From CBDCYN01 sp965224205 (lineage in GTDB: Bacteria > Planctomycetota > Phycisphaerae > Phycisphaerales > Phycisphaeraceae), in the NCBI GenBank assembly GCA_965224205.1, contig CBDCYN010000009.1, forward strand, positions 1 to 64,000: a DNA stretch of 64,000 bases. The letters run 5' to 3'. The notes under the pieces are model-generated. The model searched no databases. It worked only from the letters and a program-made list of their open reading frames with translations, and had not been told where the DNA came from. The translations under genes were made by a program, and so were the position numbers. This document shows positions 17,288-26,607 of this stretch, piece after piece (the stretch's first letter is position 1; the number at the start of each line of letters is the position of its first letter).

Positions 17288-18937
17288 GTGGAGTTTCTCA
17301 GAAGTTCGTGGGCGCAAGCCAAGACGTTTCTCGGCCAGCTGTCGGTCTCGGCCCGGTGGCTGATCGGGTGTTTGGCGATCATCTTCATCCTCACCGGCTG
17401 GCTGCTGGTCCAATACGCGGCTTCGCCGGACATGGTCCCGATCACCCGGTTCACCGCTCAAAGCCACCCCCAGGTCATCGCCCAGCTGCGCGGCGCGGGG
17501 ATTAATGTCTCGACCGAAGGCGGCCAGGTCGCCGTGCCCGCCGACCGCTACAACGACGCCATGGTCATCCTCGCCAGCGGCGACATGCTAGCCACCGACA
17601 CCACCGCCGCGTTCGACGAGCTGATCGCCCGCCAGTCGCCTTGGCACTCCAACGCCCAGAACGCCCGGGCGTTCCTCCTGGCCAAACAAAAAGTCCTGGG
17701 CCAGATCATCGCCTCCATGGGCGGGGTACGCACCGCCAGTGTGATGCTCTCGACCCCACAAAATCAAGGGTTCGGGGCGACGTTCGTGCGTCCCAGCGCC
17801 TCGGTCAATGTGGTCATGGGAAGCAGCCGACGGGTGGATAAGGTCCTGGTCGCGGCGATCGCCGGGTTGGTCTCCGGGGCCATGGCCGAGATGCAACCCC
17901 AGGACGTGGTCGTGATCGATGCCAACCGCGGCCGCCAGTTCACGGTCAAAAGCCAAGACGGCGTATTGCCCGACGAATCACTCGAACTGGTGGGTCACCT
18001 CGAGCAGCGGTACCGTGAGAAAATCACCGAGCTTCTGGGCTACATCCCCAACGTGATCGTGGCGGTCAACGTCCGCGTCGACCCGATGCACTCCAAGCGG
18101 GTCGAGCAGTTCGATTACGAAAACTCCGAACCGCTTAAAAGCGAATTCACCCGCGAGACCCAGCGGCAGGAGACGAACAATGCCGGCGAACCCGGCGCCC
18201 GGCCCAACACCGGCCTCGACATCGCCTCGGGCTCCGGCGGCAGCTCCGAGTCCACCGCCGAGACCCGCAATGAATTCGGCGATAAAAACCTCACCCGTCG
18301 CACCCACACCATGGAGATCGGCCACACCACCAAGCAGATCAACGTCACCATCAACATCCCCCGCCGCTACTTTGTGGGGGTCTTCAAGCAGGGCAAGACC
18401 GATGAAGAAAACCAGGAAGAACCCGACGACGCGGCCCTGGCCCCGATCATCCAGGCCCAGCTGGCCCAGATCGAGGAGCAGGTCAAACCGATCGTTTCGA
18501 CACAAGACGATACCAGTATCGTCCGCGCCCATATGGTGCCCGACCCCGACCAGCTGATGGTCCTCGCGGGCCTAGCCGGCAGTGCCGGTGGTTCGGGGGC
18601 CATGGGCATGCTCACCGATTCGACCTGGGCCAAGCCGGTCGGCCTGGGGCTATTGGCGCTGGCGAGCCTAGGCATCATGTTCGGGATGGCCCGCAAAGCC
18701 TCTCAACACCCTGAACTGCCCAGCATCGAGGAGCTAGCCGGCATCCCGGGCAAACTGCCCACCGAGGAAGAACTCGTCAGCGAAGCCGACGAAACCGAAG
18801 CCCCGATGGAGGGCGTCGAGGTCGGCGAAGAAGACATGCACGTGCATAAGTTATCCGAGCAGATCAGCGACCTGGTCAAGGCTGATCCCCACGACGCCGG
18901 TGCGATGTTCGGGCGATGGGCGGCTCAAGACGACTAA
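17288..18937 (+). CDS. fliF: Flagellar MS-ring protein FliF
   Basis: FliF forms the MS ring in the inner membrane, the platform for rotor and export gate. The 549-residue product starts with GTG at 17288, placed 8 bases after a strong AAGGAGG (17273-17279). A membrane segment lies at about 20-42 (LIGCLAIIFILTGWLLVQYA), followed by the ring-building YscJ/FliF domains (SHPQVIAQLRGAGINVSTEG; ASVNVVMGSSRRVDKVLVAA), a long low-complexity periplasmic linker, a second membrane segment near 455 (VGLGLLALASLGIMFGMAR) and a cytosolic tail that binds FliG. Length is typical. Confidence 0.95.
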   Translation: MEFLRSSWAQAKTFLGQLSVSARWLIGCLAIIFILTGWLLVQYAASPDMVPITRFTAQSHPQVIAQLRGAGINVSTEGGQVAVPADRYNDAMVILASGDMLATDTTAAFDELIARQSPWHSNAQNARAFLLAKQKVLGQIIASMGGVRTASVMLSTPQNQGFGATFVRPSASVNVVMGSSRRVDKVLVAAIAGLVSGAMAEMQPQDVVVIDANRGRQFTVKSQDGVLPDESLELVGHLEQRYREKITELLGYIPNVIVAVNVRVDPMHSKRVEQFDYENSEPLKSEFTRETQRQETNNAGEPGARPNTGLDIASGSGGSSESTAETRNEFGDKNLTRRTHTMEIGHTTKQINVTINIPRRYFVGVFKQGKTDEENQEEPDDAALAPIIQAQLAQIEEQVKPIVSTQDDTSIVRAHMVPDPDQLMVLAGLAGSAGGSGAMGMLTDSTWAKPVGLGLLALASLGIMFGMARKASQHPELPSIEELAGIPGKLPTEEELVSEADETEAPMEGVEVGEEDMHVHKLSEQISDLVKADPHDAGAMFGRWAAQDD

Positions 18938-18990
18938 CGACGTGGCTTTAGCTCTATGCCCTTCACCTTAGGGCTTAAGAAAATCTGATC

Positions 18991-20031
18991 ATGGCCAAAA
19001 CCGCTTCCAAAGACGGCGAATCCAACCCCCTCAACGAGATCCCGTATGTGCGTAAAGCGGCGATCCTGCTGCTAGCGGTAGACCAAGAAGCGGCCTCGAT
19101 GCTGCTTCGTGAGATGGAGACCAAACCGGTCGAGGACGTCACCCGCGAGCTGGCCAGCCTCGGCCCCGTCTCGAATGAAATCCGCTCCGCCGTGCTCCAG
19201 GAGTTCTACGACATCGCCATGGCCCGCACCTGGGCCCGCGAGGGCGGGCTCGAGTACGCCCGTGCCCTGCTGATCCAGAGCATGGACGACCCCAAGGAGG
19301 CCGACCGGATCCTCCAGCAGATCAAGCAGCAGGTCCGCAAGACCCCGTTCTCGTTCCTCCAGAAAGCCGAGACCGAAAACCTTTTGACCTTCATCCAGGA
19401 CGAACACCCCCAGACCATCGCCCTGATCGTCAGTCACCTGCCGTTCCACAAGGCCAGCGAGATCCTCTCGGGCCTGCCGTCGCCCAAGCAGATCGAGGTC
19501 GTTAAGCGCGTGGCCAACATGGAGCAGACCAACCCGGAAGTCATCGCCGAGGTCGAACGCGGCCTCGAGTCACGCCTCTCGAACCTCCTCGACCAGTCGT
19601 TCGAGAAGATCGGCGGGATCGAGACCGTCGCCGAGATGCTCAACCTCGTCGACCGCAACACCGAGCGCGGCGTGATGGAGGGCCTAGAGTCCGAGGACCC
19701 CGATCTCGTCGAGCAGATCCGTAGACTCATGTTCGTGTTCGAGGACATCAACCACGTCGACGACAAGGGCATCCAAGGGGTCCTTAAGGAGATCGACAAC
19801 GACCAGTTGGCCCTGGCCCTGAAGACCGCCAGCGAGGATCTCAAAGAGAAGATCTTCCGCAACATGTCCGCCCGCGCCGCGGAGATGATCCAGGAGGAAA
19901 TGGACTTCATGGGCCCGGTGCGCATCTCCGACGTCGAGACCGCTCAGCAGCAGATCGTCGACCTCGTGCGGCGCATGGTCGACTCGGGCGAGATCGTGAT
20001 CGCCGGCCGAGGCGACGAACAGATCGTCTAG
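18991..20031 (+). CDS. fliG: Flagellar motor switch protein FliG
   Basis: Rotor protein that contacts the stator and carries torque. The 346 residues show the N-terminal FliF-binding domain (YVRKAAILLLAVDQEAASML), the middle domain (LLTFIQDEHPQTIALIVSHL) with the EHPQ motif near residue 134, and the C-terminal torque helix region (LALALKTASEDLKEKIFRNM) with its charged residues. It follows fliF by 53 bases. Complete and intact. Confidence 0.97.
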   Translation: MAKTASKDGESNPLNEIPYVRKAAILLLAVDQEAASMLLREMETKPVEDVTRELASLGPVSNEIRSAVLQEFYDIAMARTWAREGGLEYARALLIQSMDDPKEADRILQQIKQQVRKTPFSFLQKAETENLLTFIQDEHPQTIALIVSHLPFHKASEILSGLPSPKQIEVVKRVANMEQTNPEVIAEVERGLESRLSNLLDQSFEKIGGIETVAEMLNLVDRNTERGVMEGLESEDPDLVEQIRRLMFVFEDINHVDDKGIQGVLKEIDNDQLALALKTASEDLKEKIFRNMSARAAEMIQEEMDFMGPVRISDVETAQQQIVDLVRRMVDSGEIVIAGRGDEQIV

Positions 20032-20058
20032 CCCCCGCCGGGTACGGATACGTGGACC

Positions 20059-20886
20059 ATGACCGTGATCAAGAACAACCAGGCCGCCTCCGCGATCAAG
20101 GAGGCGATTGTCCTCGACCTGGGTGACGTGGCCCGTCAAGCCCAGAAGATCCGCGCCGCCGCCGAGGCCAAAGCCCGGGCCATCCTCGACGCCGCCAGCC
20201 GCAAGGCCGCCGCCATCACCCGTCAAGCCCACGACGAGGGCTTCAAGCAAGGCCACAGCGAAGGCCTACAAAAAGGCACTGAAGAAGGCCGCCAAGCCGG
20301 GCACGCCGAAGCGCTCCAACAGGCCCAGGAGCAACTCGAGCAGATCCAGCAAAGCTGGCTCAACGCCGCCGACCAGTGGGAAGCCCACCGTCACGATATG
20401 CAGCGGCAAGCCCGCCGTGCGGTGGTGGCCTTCGCGGTCCGGTTCGCCGAGAAGATCGTCCACCGTGAGATTCAAGTCAACGATGCGGTCATCGCCGATC
20501 AGGTCGCCGCGGCCCTGGCTTTCGTGCTGCGACAGACCGATGTGACGATCCAGATCTGCCCCGACGACCGCCCGATCCTCGAGCAGGCGCTGCCCAAGCT
20601 GCGTACCCGGTTCACCCACCTCGAGCACCTCCACCTCGTCGACGACCCCGCGGTCAGCCGCGGCGGGTGCGTGGTCGGGTACGGCCAGGGCCGCATTGAC
20701 GCCTCGATCGATACCCAGCTCCAACGGCTCGTGGAGCTGATGATGCCCAACGACACCCAACCCATCATCCCTGACCAAGGGCCCTCAGCCGCAGACGAAC
20801 CGGCGGGTTCCTCCCAACCCACCCAGCAGCCCCCACCTGTCGAACCAGCCCCCCCGTCCCCAAGCGACCCCGGAGGCGGAACATGA
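20059..20886 (+). CDS. fliH: Flagellar assembly protein FliH
   Basis: FliH binds and restrains the export ATPase FliI and ties it to the C ring. The 275-residue protein has an Ala/Lys-rich helical N-terminus (AQKIRAAAEAKARAILDAAS), a glycine-repeat helix (FKQGHSEGLQKGTEEGRQAG), a conserved C-terminal domain (VVAFAVRFAEKIVHREIQVN and GGCVVGYGQGRIDASIDTQL), and a Pro-rich tail. Its stop overlaps the fliI start by 4 bases (ATGA), a sign of coupled translation. Confidence 0.9.
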   Translation: MTVIKNNQAASAIKEAIVLDLGDVARQAQKIRAAAEAKARAILDAASRKAAAITRQAHDEGFKQGHSEGLQKGTEEGRQAGHAEALQQAQEQLEQIQQSWLNAADQWEAHRHDMQRQARRAVVAFAVRFAEKIVHREIQVNDAVIADQVAAALAFVLRQTDVTIQICPDDRPILEQALPKLRTRFTHLEHLHLVDDPAVSRGGCVVGYGQGRIDASIDTQLQRLVELMMPNDTQPIIPDQGPSAADEPAGSSQPTQQPPPVEPAPPSPSDPGGGT

Positions 20887-22289
20887 CCACCGTCCTGAGC
20901 GAAGAACACGCCGCCCTCGATGCCGCTGCCACGATGGAGCTGCGCGGGCGGGTCGCCCAGGTGCGCGGCTTAGCGCTACGCGTCGCGGACTTGCCCGTGC
21001 CGATCGGCTCGATCGTGTTCATCTCGACACGCCAGGGGCACGGCCCGTCACTTCCGGGAGAAGTCGTCGGGTTCCACGACGATCAGACCATCGTGATGCC
21101 GTTCGGGCCCACGTCCGGGGTCAGCCGTGGGGACGAAGTCGTCGCTGATCAGTTCGCCCAATCGGTGCGGGTGGGGTCATCGCTGTTGGGTCGGGTCATC
21201 GACGGGCTGGGCCGACCGATCGACAACCAGGGGCCGATCCGCGACACCTGGTCGCGACCGCTCACCCCCCCACCGCTCGACCCGCTGGACCGGCCCCCGA
21301 TCGATACCCCCCTGGCCACCGGGGTCCGCGCCGTCGACGCCCTGCTGAGTGTCGGTCGGGGCCAACGGGTCGGGGTGTTCGCGTCGCCGGGGGTAGGTAA
21401 GAGCTCGCTGCTGGCGACGATGGCCAAACACACCGCCGCCCATGTCAGCGTCGTGGCCCTGGTCGGGGAGCGTGGCCGCGAGGTCCGTGACTTTATCGAC
21501 CATCAGCTGGGGCCTGGGGGCATGGCCCGCAGCGTCGTGGTGTGCGCCACCGGGGACGAGCCGGCGTTGATGCGGATCCGAGCCGCCCTGGTGGCCACGA
21601 CGATCGCCGAGTTTTTCCGGGATGAGGGCCTCGACGTGCTGCTATTAATGGATTCGGTCACCCGTTTCTGCCAAGCCCAGCGGCAGGTCGGCCTGGCCGC
21701 CGACGAGCCGCCCACAACCAAGGGCTACCCCCCCAGTGTGTTCGCGATGCTGCCCAACCTGTTGGAACGATCCGGGCGGACCAGCAAGGGGTCGATCACC
21801 GGGTTCTACGCGGTGCTGATCGAGGGCGACGAGCTGACCGATCCCATCACCGACGCAGCCCGAGGCATCCTCGACGGGCACATCCAGCTCAGCCGCGACC
21901 TGGCCCACCGCGGGCACTGGCCGGCGATCGATGTGCTAGCCTCCGTCAGCCGTGTCGCCGAGCAGGTCACCAGCCCCGATCACCGAGGCGTCACCCAGCA
22001 GGTGCGCCAACTCATCAGCGCCTATCAACAGGTCGAGGACCTAGTCAATATCGGCGCCTACGCCGCCGGCTCGAACCCGCAGTACGACCTGGCCATCGCG
22101 GTCAAACCGGCGATCGACCGGCTGGTTCAACAGGGCCGCCACGAGGTCGCCGGCCAAGCGGACTTCCAGCAGACCCACAAGCAGCTCATGGCGCTCAACC
22201 AGCAGATCCAGTTATCCAAGAAGCAATTGAGCAAGATGAATCAGGCCCGACCATCCAATGCCCCCGCACCAGGTGGCGGAGGTCGCTAA
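20883..22289 (+). CDS. fliI: Flagellum-specific ATPase FliI
   Basis: F1-beta-like ATPase energising the flagellar type III export system. The 468 residues contain the P-loop ASPGVGKSS (167-175), Walker B LDVLLLMDSVTRF (around 250-262), and signature PPSVFAMLPNLLERSGR. The ring-contact region RDLAHRGHWPAIDVLASVSR is conserved as in FliI. The start ATG is the one overlapping the fliH stop. A gap of about 235 bases with no visible gene follows before fliJ. Confidence 0.96.
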   Translation: MTTVLSEEHAALDAAATMELRGRVAQVRGLALRVADLPVPIGSIVFISTRQGHGPSLPGEVVGFHDDQTIVMPFGPTSGVSRGDEVVADQFAQSVRVGSSLLGRVIDGLGRPIDNQGPIRDTWSRPLTPPPLDPLDRPPIDTPLATGVRAVDALLSVGRGQRVGVFASPGVGKSSLLATMAKHTAAHVSVVALVGERGREVRDFIDHQLGPGGMARSVVVCATGDEPALMRIRAALVATTIAEFFRDEGLDVLLLMDSVTRFCQAQRQVGLAADEPPTTKGYPPSVFAMLPNLLERSGRTSKGSITGFYAVLIEGDELTDPITDAARGILDGHIQLSRDLAHRGHWPAIDVLASVSRVAEQVTSPDHRGVTQQVRQLISAYQQVEDLVNIGAYAAGSNPQYDLAIAVKPAIDRLVQQGRHEVAGQADFQQTHKQLMALNQQIQLSKKQLSKMNQARPSNAPAPGGGGR

Positions 22290-22524
22290 CTCACGAAACC
22301 GCAAGGAACAATATGCATATGAAGAAAATGCCACTGTTGAAATTCCAACCCATCGGTCCAGTCGCCGCCCGATCGTGTCGAAAAAGGGTACCGATCACCG
22401 GAACTCGCAAACATCCGTAGCGTCCGCAACATGGGCATCGCTTCGATCATCCCGATCGGCGAATGGTTGTCTTGACGTCCTCGTAAGATGAGCTTGTTTC
22501 AAAATTTATAGAGAAACTACCCTG

Positions 22525-22986
22525 ATGCCTTCATTCCAATTCAATCTCGAACCGGTCCTGTTCCAGCGACGCACCCGTGAAGAACAGTGCCAGCGGCAGC
22601 TAGCCAAGGCCCTGCGGCAGCGCATGATCCTGCTGAACCAACTCAAACAGATGCAAGAGACGATCACGCATTCTAAAAGTGAATTGAGCCGCGGCCTCGT
22701 GGGCAAGGTGGATCTGGGCCAGACCGCTCATTTCGCCCGTTACAGCGGGCAGGTCTCCCAGCGAGCCCATGGGTTCGTCGCCAAGCTGGCGATCCTCGAG
22801 CGGCAGATCCACCAAGCCCGCGAGGATCTCCATGAAGCGGTCCGCGACCGCAAGGTACTCGAGCAGCTGCGCGACCGCCGTTACCAGACCTGGCTGGCTC
22901 AACAAACCCGACGCGAGGCCGCCGAGCTCGATGAACTCGCCACCCAACAATACGCGCGGCGCTTGTCACTGCGCGCTTCTGGATAG
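22525..22986 (+). CDS. fliJ: FliJ-like flagellar export coiled-coil protein
   Basis: FliJ is the central-stalk coiled coil that links FliI to the export gate. The 153-residue product begins MPSFQFNLEPVLFQRRTREE, the usual FliJ opening (F-x-L-x-x-L-x-x-R-x-x-x-E), and is almost completely helical with no Pro or Gly clusters. Position after fliI supports the call. Sequence conservation in this family is low. The ribosome site is weak. Confidence 0.8.
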   Translation: MPSFQFNLEPVLFQRRTREEQCQRQLAKALRQRMILLNQLKQMQETITHSKSELSRGLVGKVDLGQTAHFARYSGQVSQRAHGFVAKLAILERQIHQAREDLHEAVRDRKVLEQLRDRRYQTWLAQQTRREAAELDELATQQYARRLSLRASG

Positions 22987-23017
22987 GGCCAGGGAATGAT
23001 GCCCCGGATCCAACGCC

Positions 23018-23719
23018 ATGCTTAAAGCCCTGTGGACCGCCCTCTCGATCCTGCTTTTGCTCAACATCCTCATCGTGTTGGGCTTTGTGGTGTGGCTGCG
23101 GACCAGCGGGCGGCTCGATGGGCAGCGCATCGACCGGATCCGGCAGATGCTAGCGGTAACGGTCGAGCAAGAGAAAGCTCAAGAAGAGCAGGCCAAAGCC
23201 CTGGAGGAAGAAGCCAAGCAGAAAGCGATGCAACTGGCCCTGCTCGAATCGGTCAGCGACGGGCCGATCTCACTGTCCGACCGCCTCGCCGCCCAGCAAG
23301 AGCAAGACGAGATTGCCCTGTTGCGGCTCGACCGGCTCCATCAGGACATCGAAGACCTCCAAGCCCAGCTCGAGCTCACCAAGCGCCAGCTCAATAAGAG
23401 CCAAGCAGAACTCGACGCCAAACGCAAGTCATTCGAAGAAGCGGTCCAGCGCCAGGTCGCTTTGGAGACCGATGAGAACTTCCAGCAGGCCGTGAGCATG
23501 TATGAAAAGCTCAAACCCAAGCAGGCCAAACAGATGTTCCAGACGCTCTTAGATCAGGGCCAGCTCACCCAGGTCGTCGACTACCTCGCGGCGATGCAGC
23601 TGCGCAAAGCTGCAGCCGTGCTCAAAGAATTCAAGACCCCCATCGAGATCAGCCAGGCAACGGATTTGCTACAGCGTCTAAGGGAACGCGGGATCGATCC
23701 CAACGAACTGGGGATCTAA
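23018..23719 (+). CDS. MotE-like flagellar protein with N-terminal membrane anchor and coiled coil
   Basis: The 233 residues have one N-terminal membrane segment (ALWTALSILLLLNILIVLGFV), a long coiled coil (about 45-150, rich in Glu, Gln, Lys) and a C-terminal domain (YEKLKPKQAKQMFQTLLDQG) resembling the MgtE N-terminal domain found in MotE. MotE-type proteins are periplasmic chaperones for the stator component MotC in some bacteria; here only the domain layout supports the name. It lies 31 bases after fliJ and 53 before fliK. Alternatively it is a lineage-specific FliK-adjacent protein. Confidence 0.7.
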   Translation: MLKALWTALSILLLLNILIVLGFVVWLRTSGRLDGQRIDRIRQMLAVTVEQEKAQEEQAKALEEEAKQKAMQLALLESVSDGPISLSDRLAAQQEQDEIALLRLDRLHQDIEDLQAQLELTKRQLNKSQAELDAKRKSFEEAVQRQVALETDENFQQAVSMYEKLKPKQAKQMFQTLLDQGQLTQVVDYLAAMQLRKAAAVLKEFKTPIEISQATDLLQRLRERGIDPNELGI

Positions 23720-23772
23720 CCCGTACCAGGTCACGGTGACCCGGGTTCGTCCTTAGATGCGAGTAGCAGATC

Positions 23773-25440
23773 ATGGCCAGCCATCCCATTCTCGTGCATC
23801 CCCCGTCTCGTAGCCCCTTCTCGAAGGGTATCATCGAACGCCCCACGACGAATTCGATACGGGAATCGTTTCAAAAATCCCTGTTTGATGCGGGTTTAGA
23901 GCTCGATCGAGGTCGCCGCGCCCGTGCAGATCTTTCGCGAACCCAGCAGAGCGCCACCGCATCGACCGACAAGCCTGATGAAAGACGCCCCCAGCCCCAC
24001 CGTGTCGACCGCAAGCCGGCGTCAGACTCAGATAAGCCCTTAAACCGTAGAGAAATAGACGACGAAGAACGGGGTTCGATCCGTGACGCCAGCGCTCAGG
24101 AAGAACACACGGTCCATGACGACGCCCCGCCGGTGGACTCAATAAGCAACGCCACCCCCACTGAGCAGGATCAGCCCGCGTCCTCGGACGTGATAGCCGC
24201 AGATCTTGCCGCACGCCGCGCAGATCTTGCCGAGGAAAACGAACTTCTTAGCGATGAATTTTTAGAAGTTCCGCTTCCAAGCCCTGACCCTGCGGACGGA
24301 CCCGATCCTCACCCTAGCCAGCCGTTCGACGCAGCGTCCCCTCACCGCCCCGTTGTTCATGTTTCATCCGACGCCGCCGCGCAGAACCCCACACCCCCCG
24401 CAGCCCCAACGACCCAAGCCGTGGTCACGGATCCAGGCCAAGCAAACCATCCGCAAGGCCATGCGAACGCCACGCAACCGGTCGAATCGGTCGAACCGGC
24501 GGACAAGACCCAACTCCCCTCGCAACCCTCCGCTGACAAAGATCATCAAACCGTCACGACGCAAGGTCGGTTGACCGATCCGCCCCCCGCACAACCCCAA
24601 GCCGACCCTCAACGAACCGCCCGAAGCCGCCAGCCCCTCATCACCGACCATGAAGCACGCACCGCGGACCCATCATCTGCTAAGCCGCCGCATCCTGGGC
24701 ATACCGACGACGGGCAGACCGGATTGAATCATCGCCATCCCCCTCAAAACCCGTCGGTTGGGACGCACGATCTGCCCGGCCCCAACGGGGACGTTACCGA
24801 AACCTCGTCGCAAGCCACCGCCCCGGGATCACCACACGCAACGCCCCCCGGACTGCCCTCCGGACCGTCCCCCGCCGCCACAGCCGTGGACAGCCCCACC
24901 CCCCCACCGGTCGCCGGTTCCCCAACAGTAAACCCCACCGCACCGGCCACAGACGCTACACCTACCGCCCAGGTCAGCGCACCGTTGAACACCGAGATGG
25001 AAACCGACCCCAACGTCGCCCGTGTCATGCGGGGCATGCGGGGGGTGATCCATCAAAACGGTGGATCGGTCAACGTCCGCTTAAACCCGCCGGACCTAGG
25101 CGTGGTGCGTGTGCAGATGAGGATCGACCAAGGCACGGTCGTGGCTCAACTCCAAGCTGAGCACGAATCCGTACGCACCCTGTTGAACCATCAGCTGGGT
25201 CAGCTGCGGTCCGCTTTGGAATCCCACGGGTTGACCGTCGATAAGCTCGACGTGCAGACCCTGCCCACCCCCAGCAGCGAAAACGGGACAGACCAATCCG
25301 GCCCCGACGGCCGCAGCCGAGGCCGGTTCGACCAGCCCGGCCACAGCGGCAGCAGGCGCGACGATCAGCAGCGTGATGATGGCCGAGGTCGGCGCCAGCC
25401 CGTGACGAGTTTTGAACAAGCATTGAATATGGTCGCGTGA
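23773..25440 (+). CDS. fliK: Flagellar hook-length control protein FliK
   Basis: FliK is an exported ruler that sets hook length and switches substrate specificity. The 555-residue product has the expected disordered Pro/Ala/Thr/Asp-rich body (about 50-420) and a compact C-terminal Flg_hook domain (about 425-500) with SVNVRLNPPDLGVVRVQM and VAQLQAEHESVRTLLNHQLG, followed by a Gly/Arg/Asp-rich tail. The order fliK-flgD-flgE is the common arrangement. Only the C-terminal domain is conserved. Confidence 0.88.
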   Translation: MASHPILVHPPSRSPFSKGIIERPTTNSIRESFQKSLFDAGLELDRGRRARADLSRTQQSATASTDKPDERRPQPHRVDRKPASDSDKPLNRREIDDEERGSIRDASAQEEHTVHDDAPPVDSISNATPTEQDQPASSDVIAADLAARRADLAEENELLSDEFLEVPLPSPDPADGPDPHPSQPFDAASPHRPVVHVSSDAAAQNPTPPAAPTTQAVVTDPGQANHPQGHANATQPVESVEPADKTQLPSQPSADKDHQTVTTQGRLTDPPPAQPQADPQRTARSRQPLITDHEARTADPSSAKPPHPGHTDDGQTGLNHRHPPQNPSVGTHDLPGPNGDVTETSSQATAPGSPHATPPGLPSGPSPAATAVDSPTPPPVAGSPTVNPTAPATDATPTAQVSAPLNTEMETDPNVARVMRGMRGVIHQNGGSVNVRLNPPDLGVVRVQMRIDQGTVVAQLQAEHESVRTLLNHQLGQLRSALESHGLTVDKLDVQTLPTPSSENGTDQSGPDGRSRGRFDQPGHSGSRRDDQQRDDGRGRRQPVTSFEQALNMVA

Positions 25441-25477
25441 TCGGTTCTATAACCCATAAGCCAAGGAGAGCATTGTC

Positions 25478-25933
25478 ATGTCAGCAGGGGCTATCAGCGG
25501 GGCGGGGATCGCCGCCCGTGGCGTGGGCGGCAGCAGTTTCGCGGAGCTCAGCTCCCAGGAGTTCGTCGAGGTCTTGCTTAGCGAGCTGACGAATCAGGAC
25601 CCGTTCAACCCGCAGGATTCCCAGGCCCTGCTCGAGCAGCTCAGCAGCCTGCGGAACATCGAAAGCCAGCTGGCCCTCCAGCAGCAGCTCGAGGAGTTGG
25701 TGCTCCAGAACCAGCTAACCGCGGCCGGGGGGCTGATCGGCAAGCTCGTCGTCGGTTTAGATACGACCAACAACACAACCGAGGGGCTGGTCACGTCGGT
25801 CCGCGTCGAGAACGGCAAAGCGACCCTTGAACTGGATACCGGCAAGCTGCTGCCGATCGACCGGCTCACCCGCATCGCCGATGGGCAAGGCGAGCCGTTG
25901 GATGTACCGATCCCGGGTGAAAATACGGCATGA
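25478..25933 (+). CDS. flgD: Flagellar hook capping / assembly protein FlgD
   Basis: FlgD caps the growing hook during FlgE polymerisation. The 151 residues carry the family's N-terminal block (LLSELTNQDPFNPQDSQALL, then EQLSSLRNIESQL) and a short C-terminal beta domain (GKLVVGLDTTNNTTEG; VENGKATLELDTGKLLPIDR). The product is short relative to enterobacterial FlgD because the Ig-like C-terminal domains are absent, which is common outside the Proteobacteria. AAGGAGAG precedes the ATG. A family B repeat follows the stop. Confidence 0.92.
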   Translation: MSAGAISGAGIAARGVGGSSFAELSSQEFVEVLLSELTNQDPFNPQDSQALLEQLSSLRNIESQLALQQQLEELVLQNQLTAAGGLIGKLVVGLDTTNNTTEGLVTSVRVENGKATLELDTGKLLPIDRLTRIADGQGEPLDVPIPGENTA

Positions 25934-26010
25934 TTTGTGTACGCGGCAAGTATCTATTCGAGGTCCGGCGCGTCCCCGACGCGGTATTTTGATACGCGAT
26001 GCGTATAGCT
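25934..26010 (+). repeat. Dispersed repeat family B, copy 1
   Basis: Between flgD and the next orf. It includes GTACGCGGCA near 25939 and a 42 base block ending at about 26007 that is identical to copy 2 at 39017-39058 on the other strand. The block ends in the palindrome ATACGCGATGCGTAT. Confidence 0.8.
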
Positions 26011-26139
26011 CATTGAACGGGTTTGGTTTTGACCCCATGTCCATGATAGAGGACGGATCGGACGAACAAATTTCCATAGACGTTCATGCATGAGTGAACG
26101 TCGTGATCATGCCGTGAATTGAAACCAGGATGAAGCACC

Positions 26140-26517
26140 TTGGGCCATGAATCGGACTTACTGCGCATGCTCGAACCGGTGGTGCGGCCCGATGGGGTAT
26201 CCGGGGTGTCCGGGGCTTCCGGGGTGGGGCATCGGGCGCGTGGTCAAGGTCACGACCAGCCGATCGAGACCCGTAGCTTCGAGTCGATTCTTGAACAGGC
26301 CAACCAGATGGCGATCGAGGAACAAGATGACCCCACACAACCAGACAAAGAACCTTTCCTCTCGCGAGATACGGCCATGAGCAACGACACGAACCCTTCC
26401 AGCCCGCCCCGCGACGCGTTCAACCCGCTGTCCGGGATCGACCGGATCGAAAACAGCTCGCTGCGTGACCTGATCAGCCAGCATGGCGAGACAACGAACA
26501 AGAAAACGTCACCGTAG
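26140..26517 (+). CDS. Small uncharacterised protein in the flagellar cluster, between flgD and flgE
   Basis: A 125-residue hydrophilic protein with no membrane segment and no recognised domain. The N-terminus is Gly/Val/Ser-rich, the middle has a helix (SFESILEQANQMAIEEQD), and the C-terminus a second (GIDRIENSSLRDLISQHGE). The position matches the small flagellar operon proteins (TIGR02530-like) found before flgE in other bacteria, but I see no convincing sequence signature. The first start is TTG at 26140 with AGGA upstream; ATG at 26167 is the alternative. It may be a hook-assembly accessory protein. Confidence 0.45.
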   Translation: MGHESDLLRMLEPVVRPDGVSGVSGASGVGHRARGQGHDQPIETRSFESILEQANQMAIEEQDDPTQPDKEPFLSRDTAMSNDTNPSSPPRDAFNPLSGIDRIENSSLRDLISQHGETTNKKTSP

Positions 26518-26607
26518 TGCACCACGAATAACGGATGATTCTCAATCGCCCGGGGACCGATAAGCATCACGACCGCCACGGGAATCTAATCAAAAGGGTC
26601 TTAAAAC

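Noticed and set aside
26510..26607. Sigma-28 promoter before flgE (ACCGATAA-like -10)
   Set aside because: The -10-like word is present, but no matching -35 (TAAA) at the right spacing.
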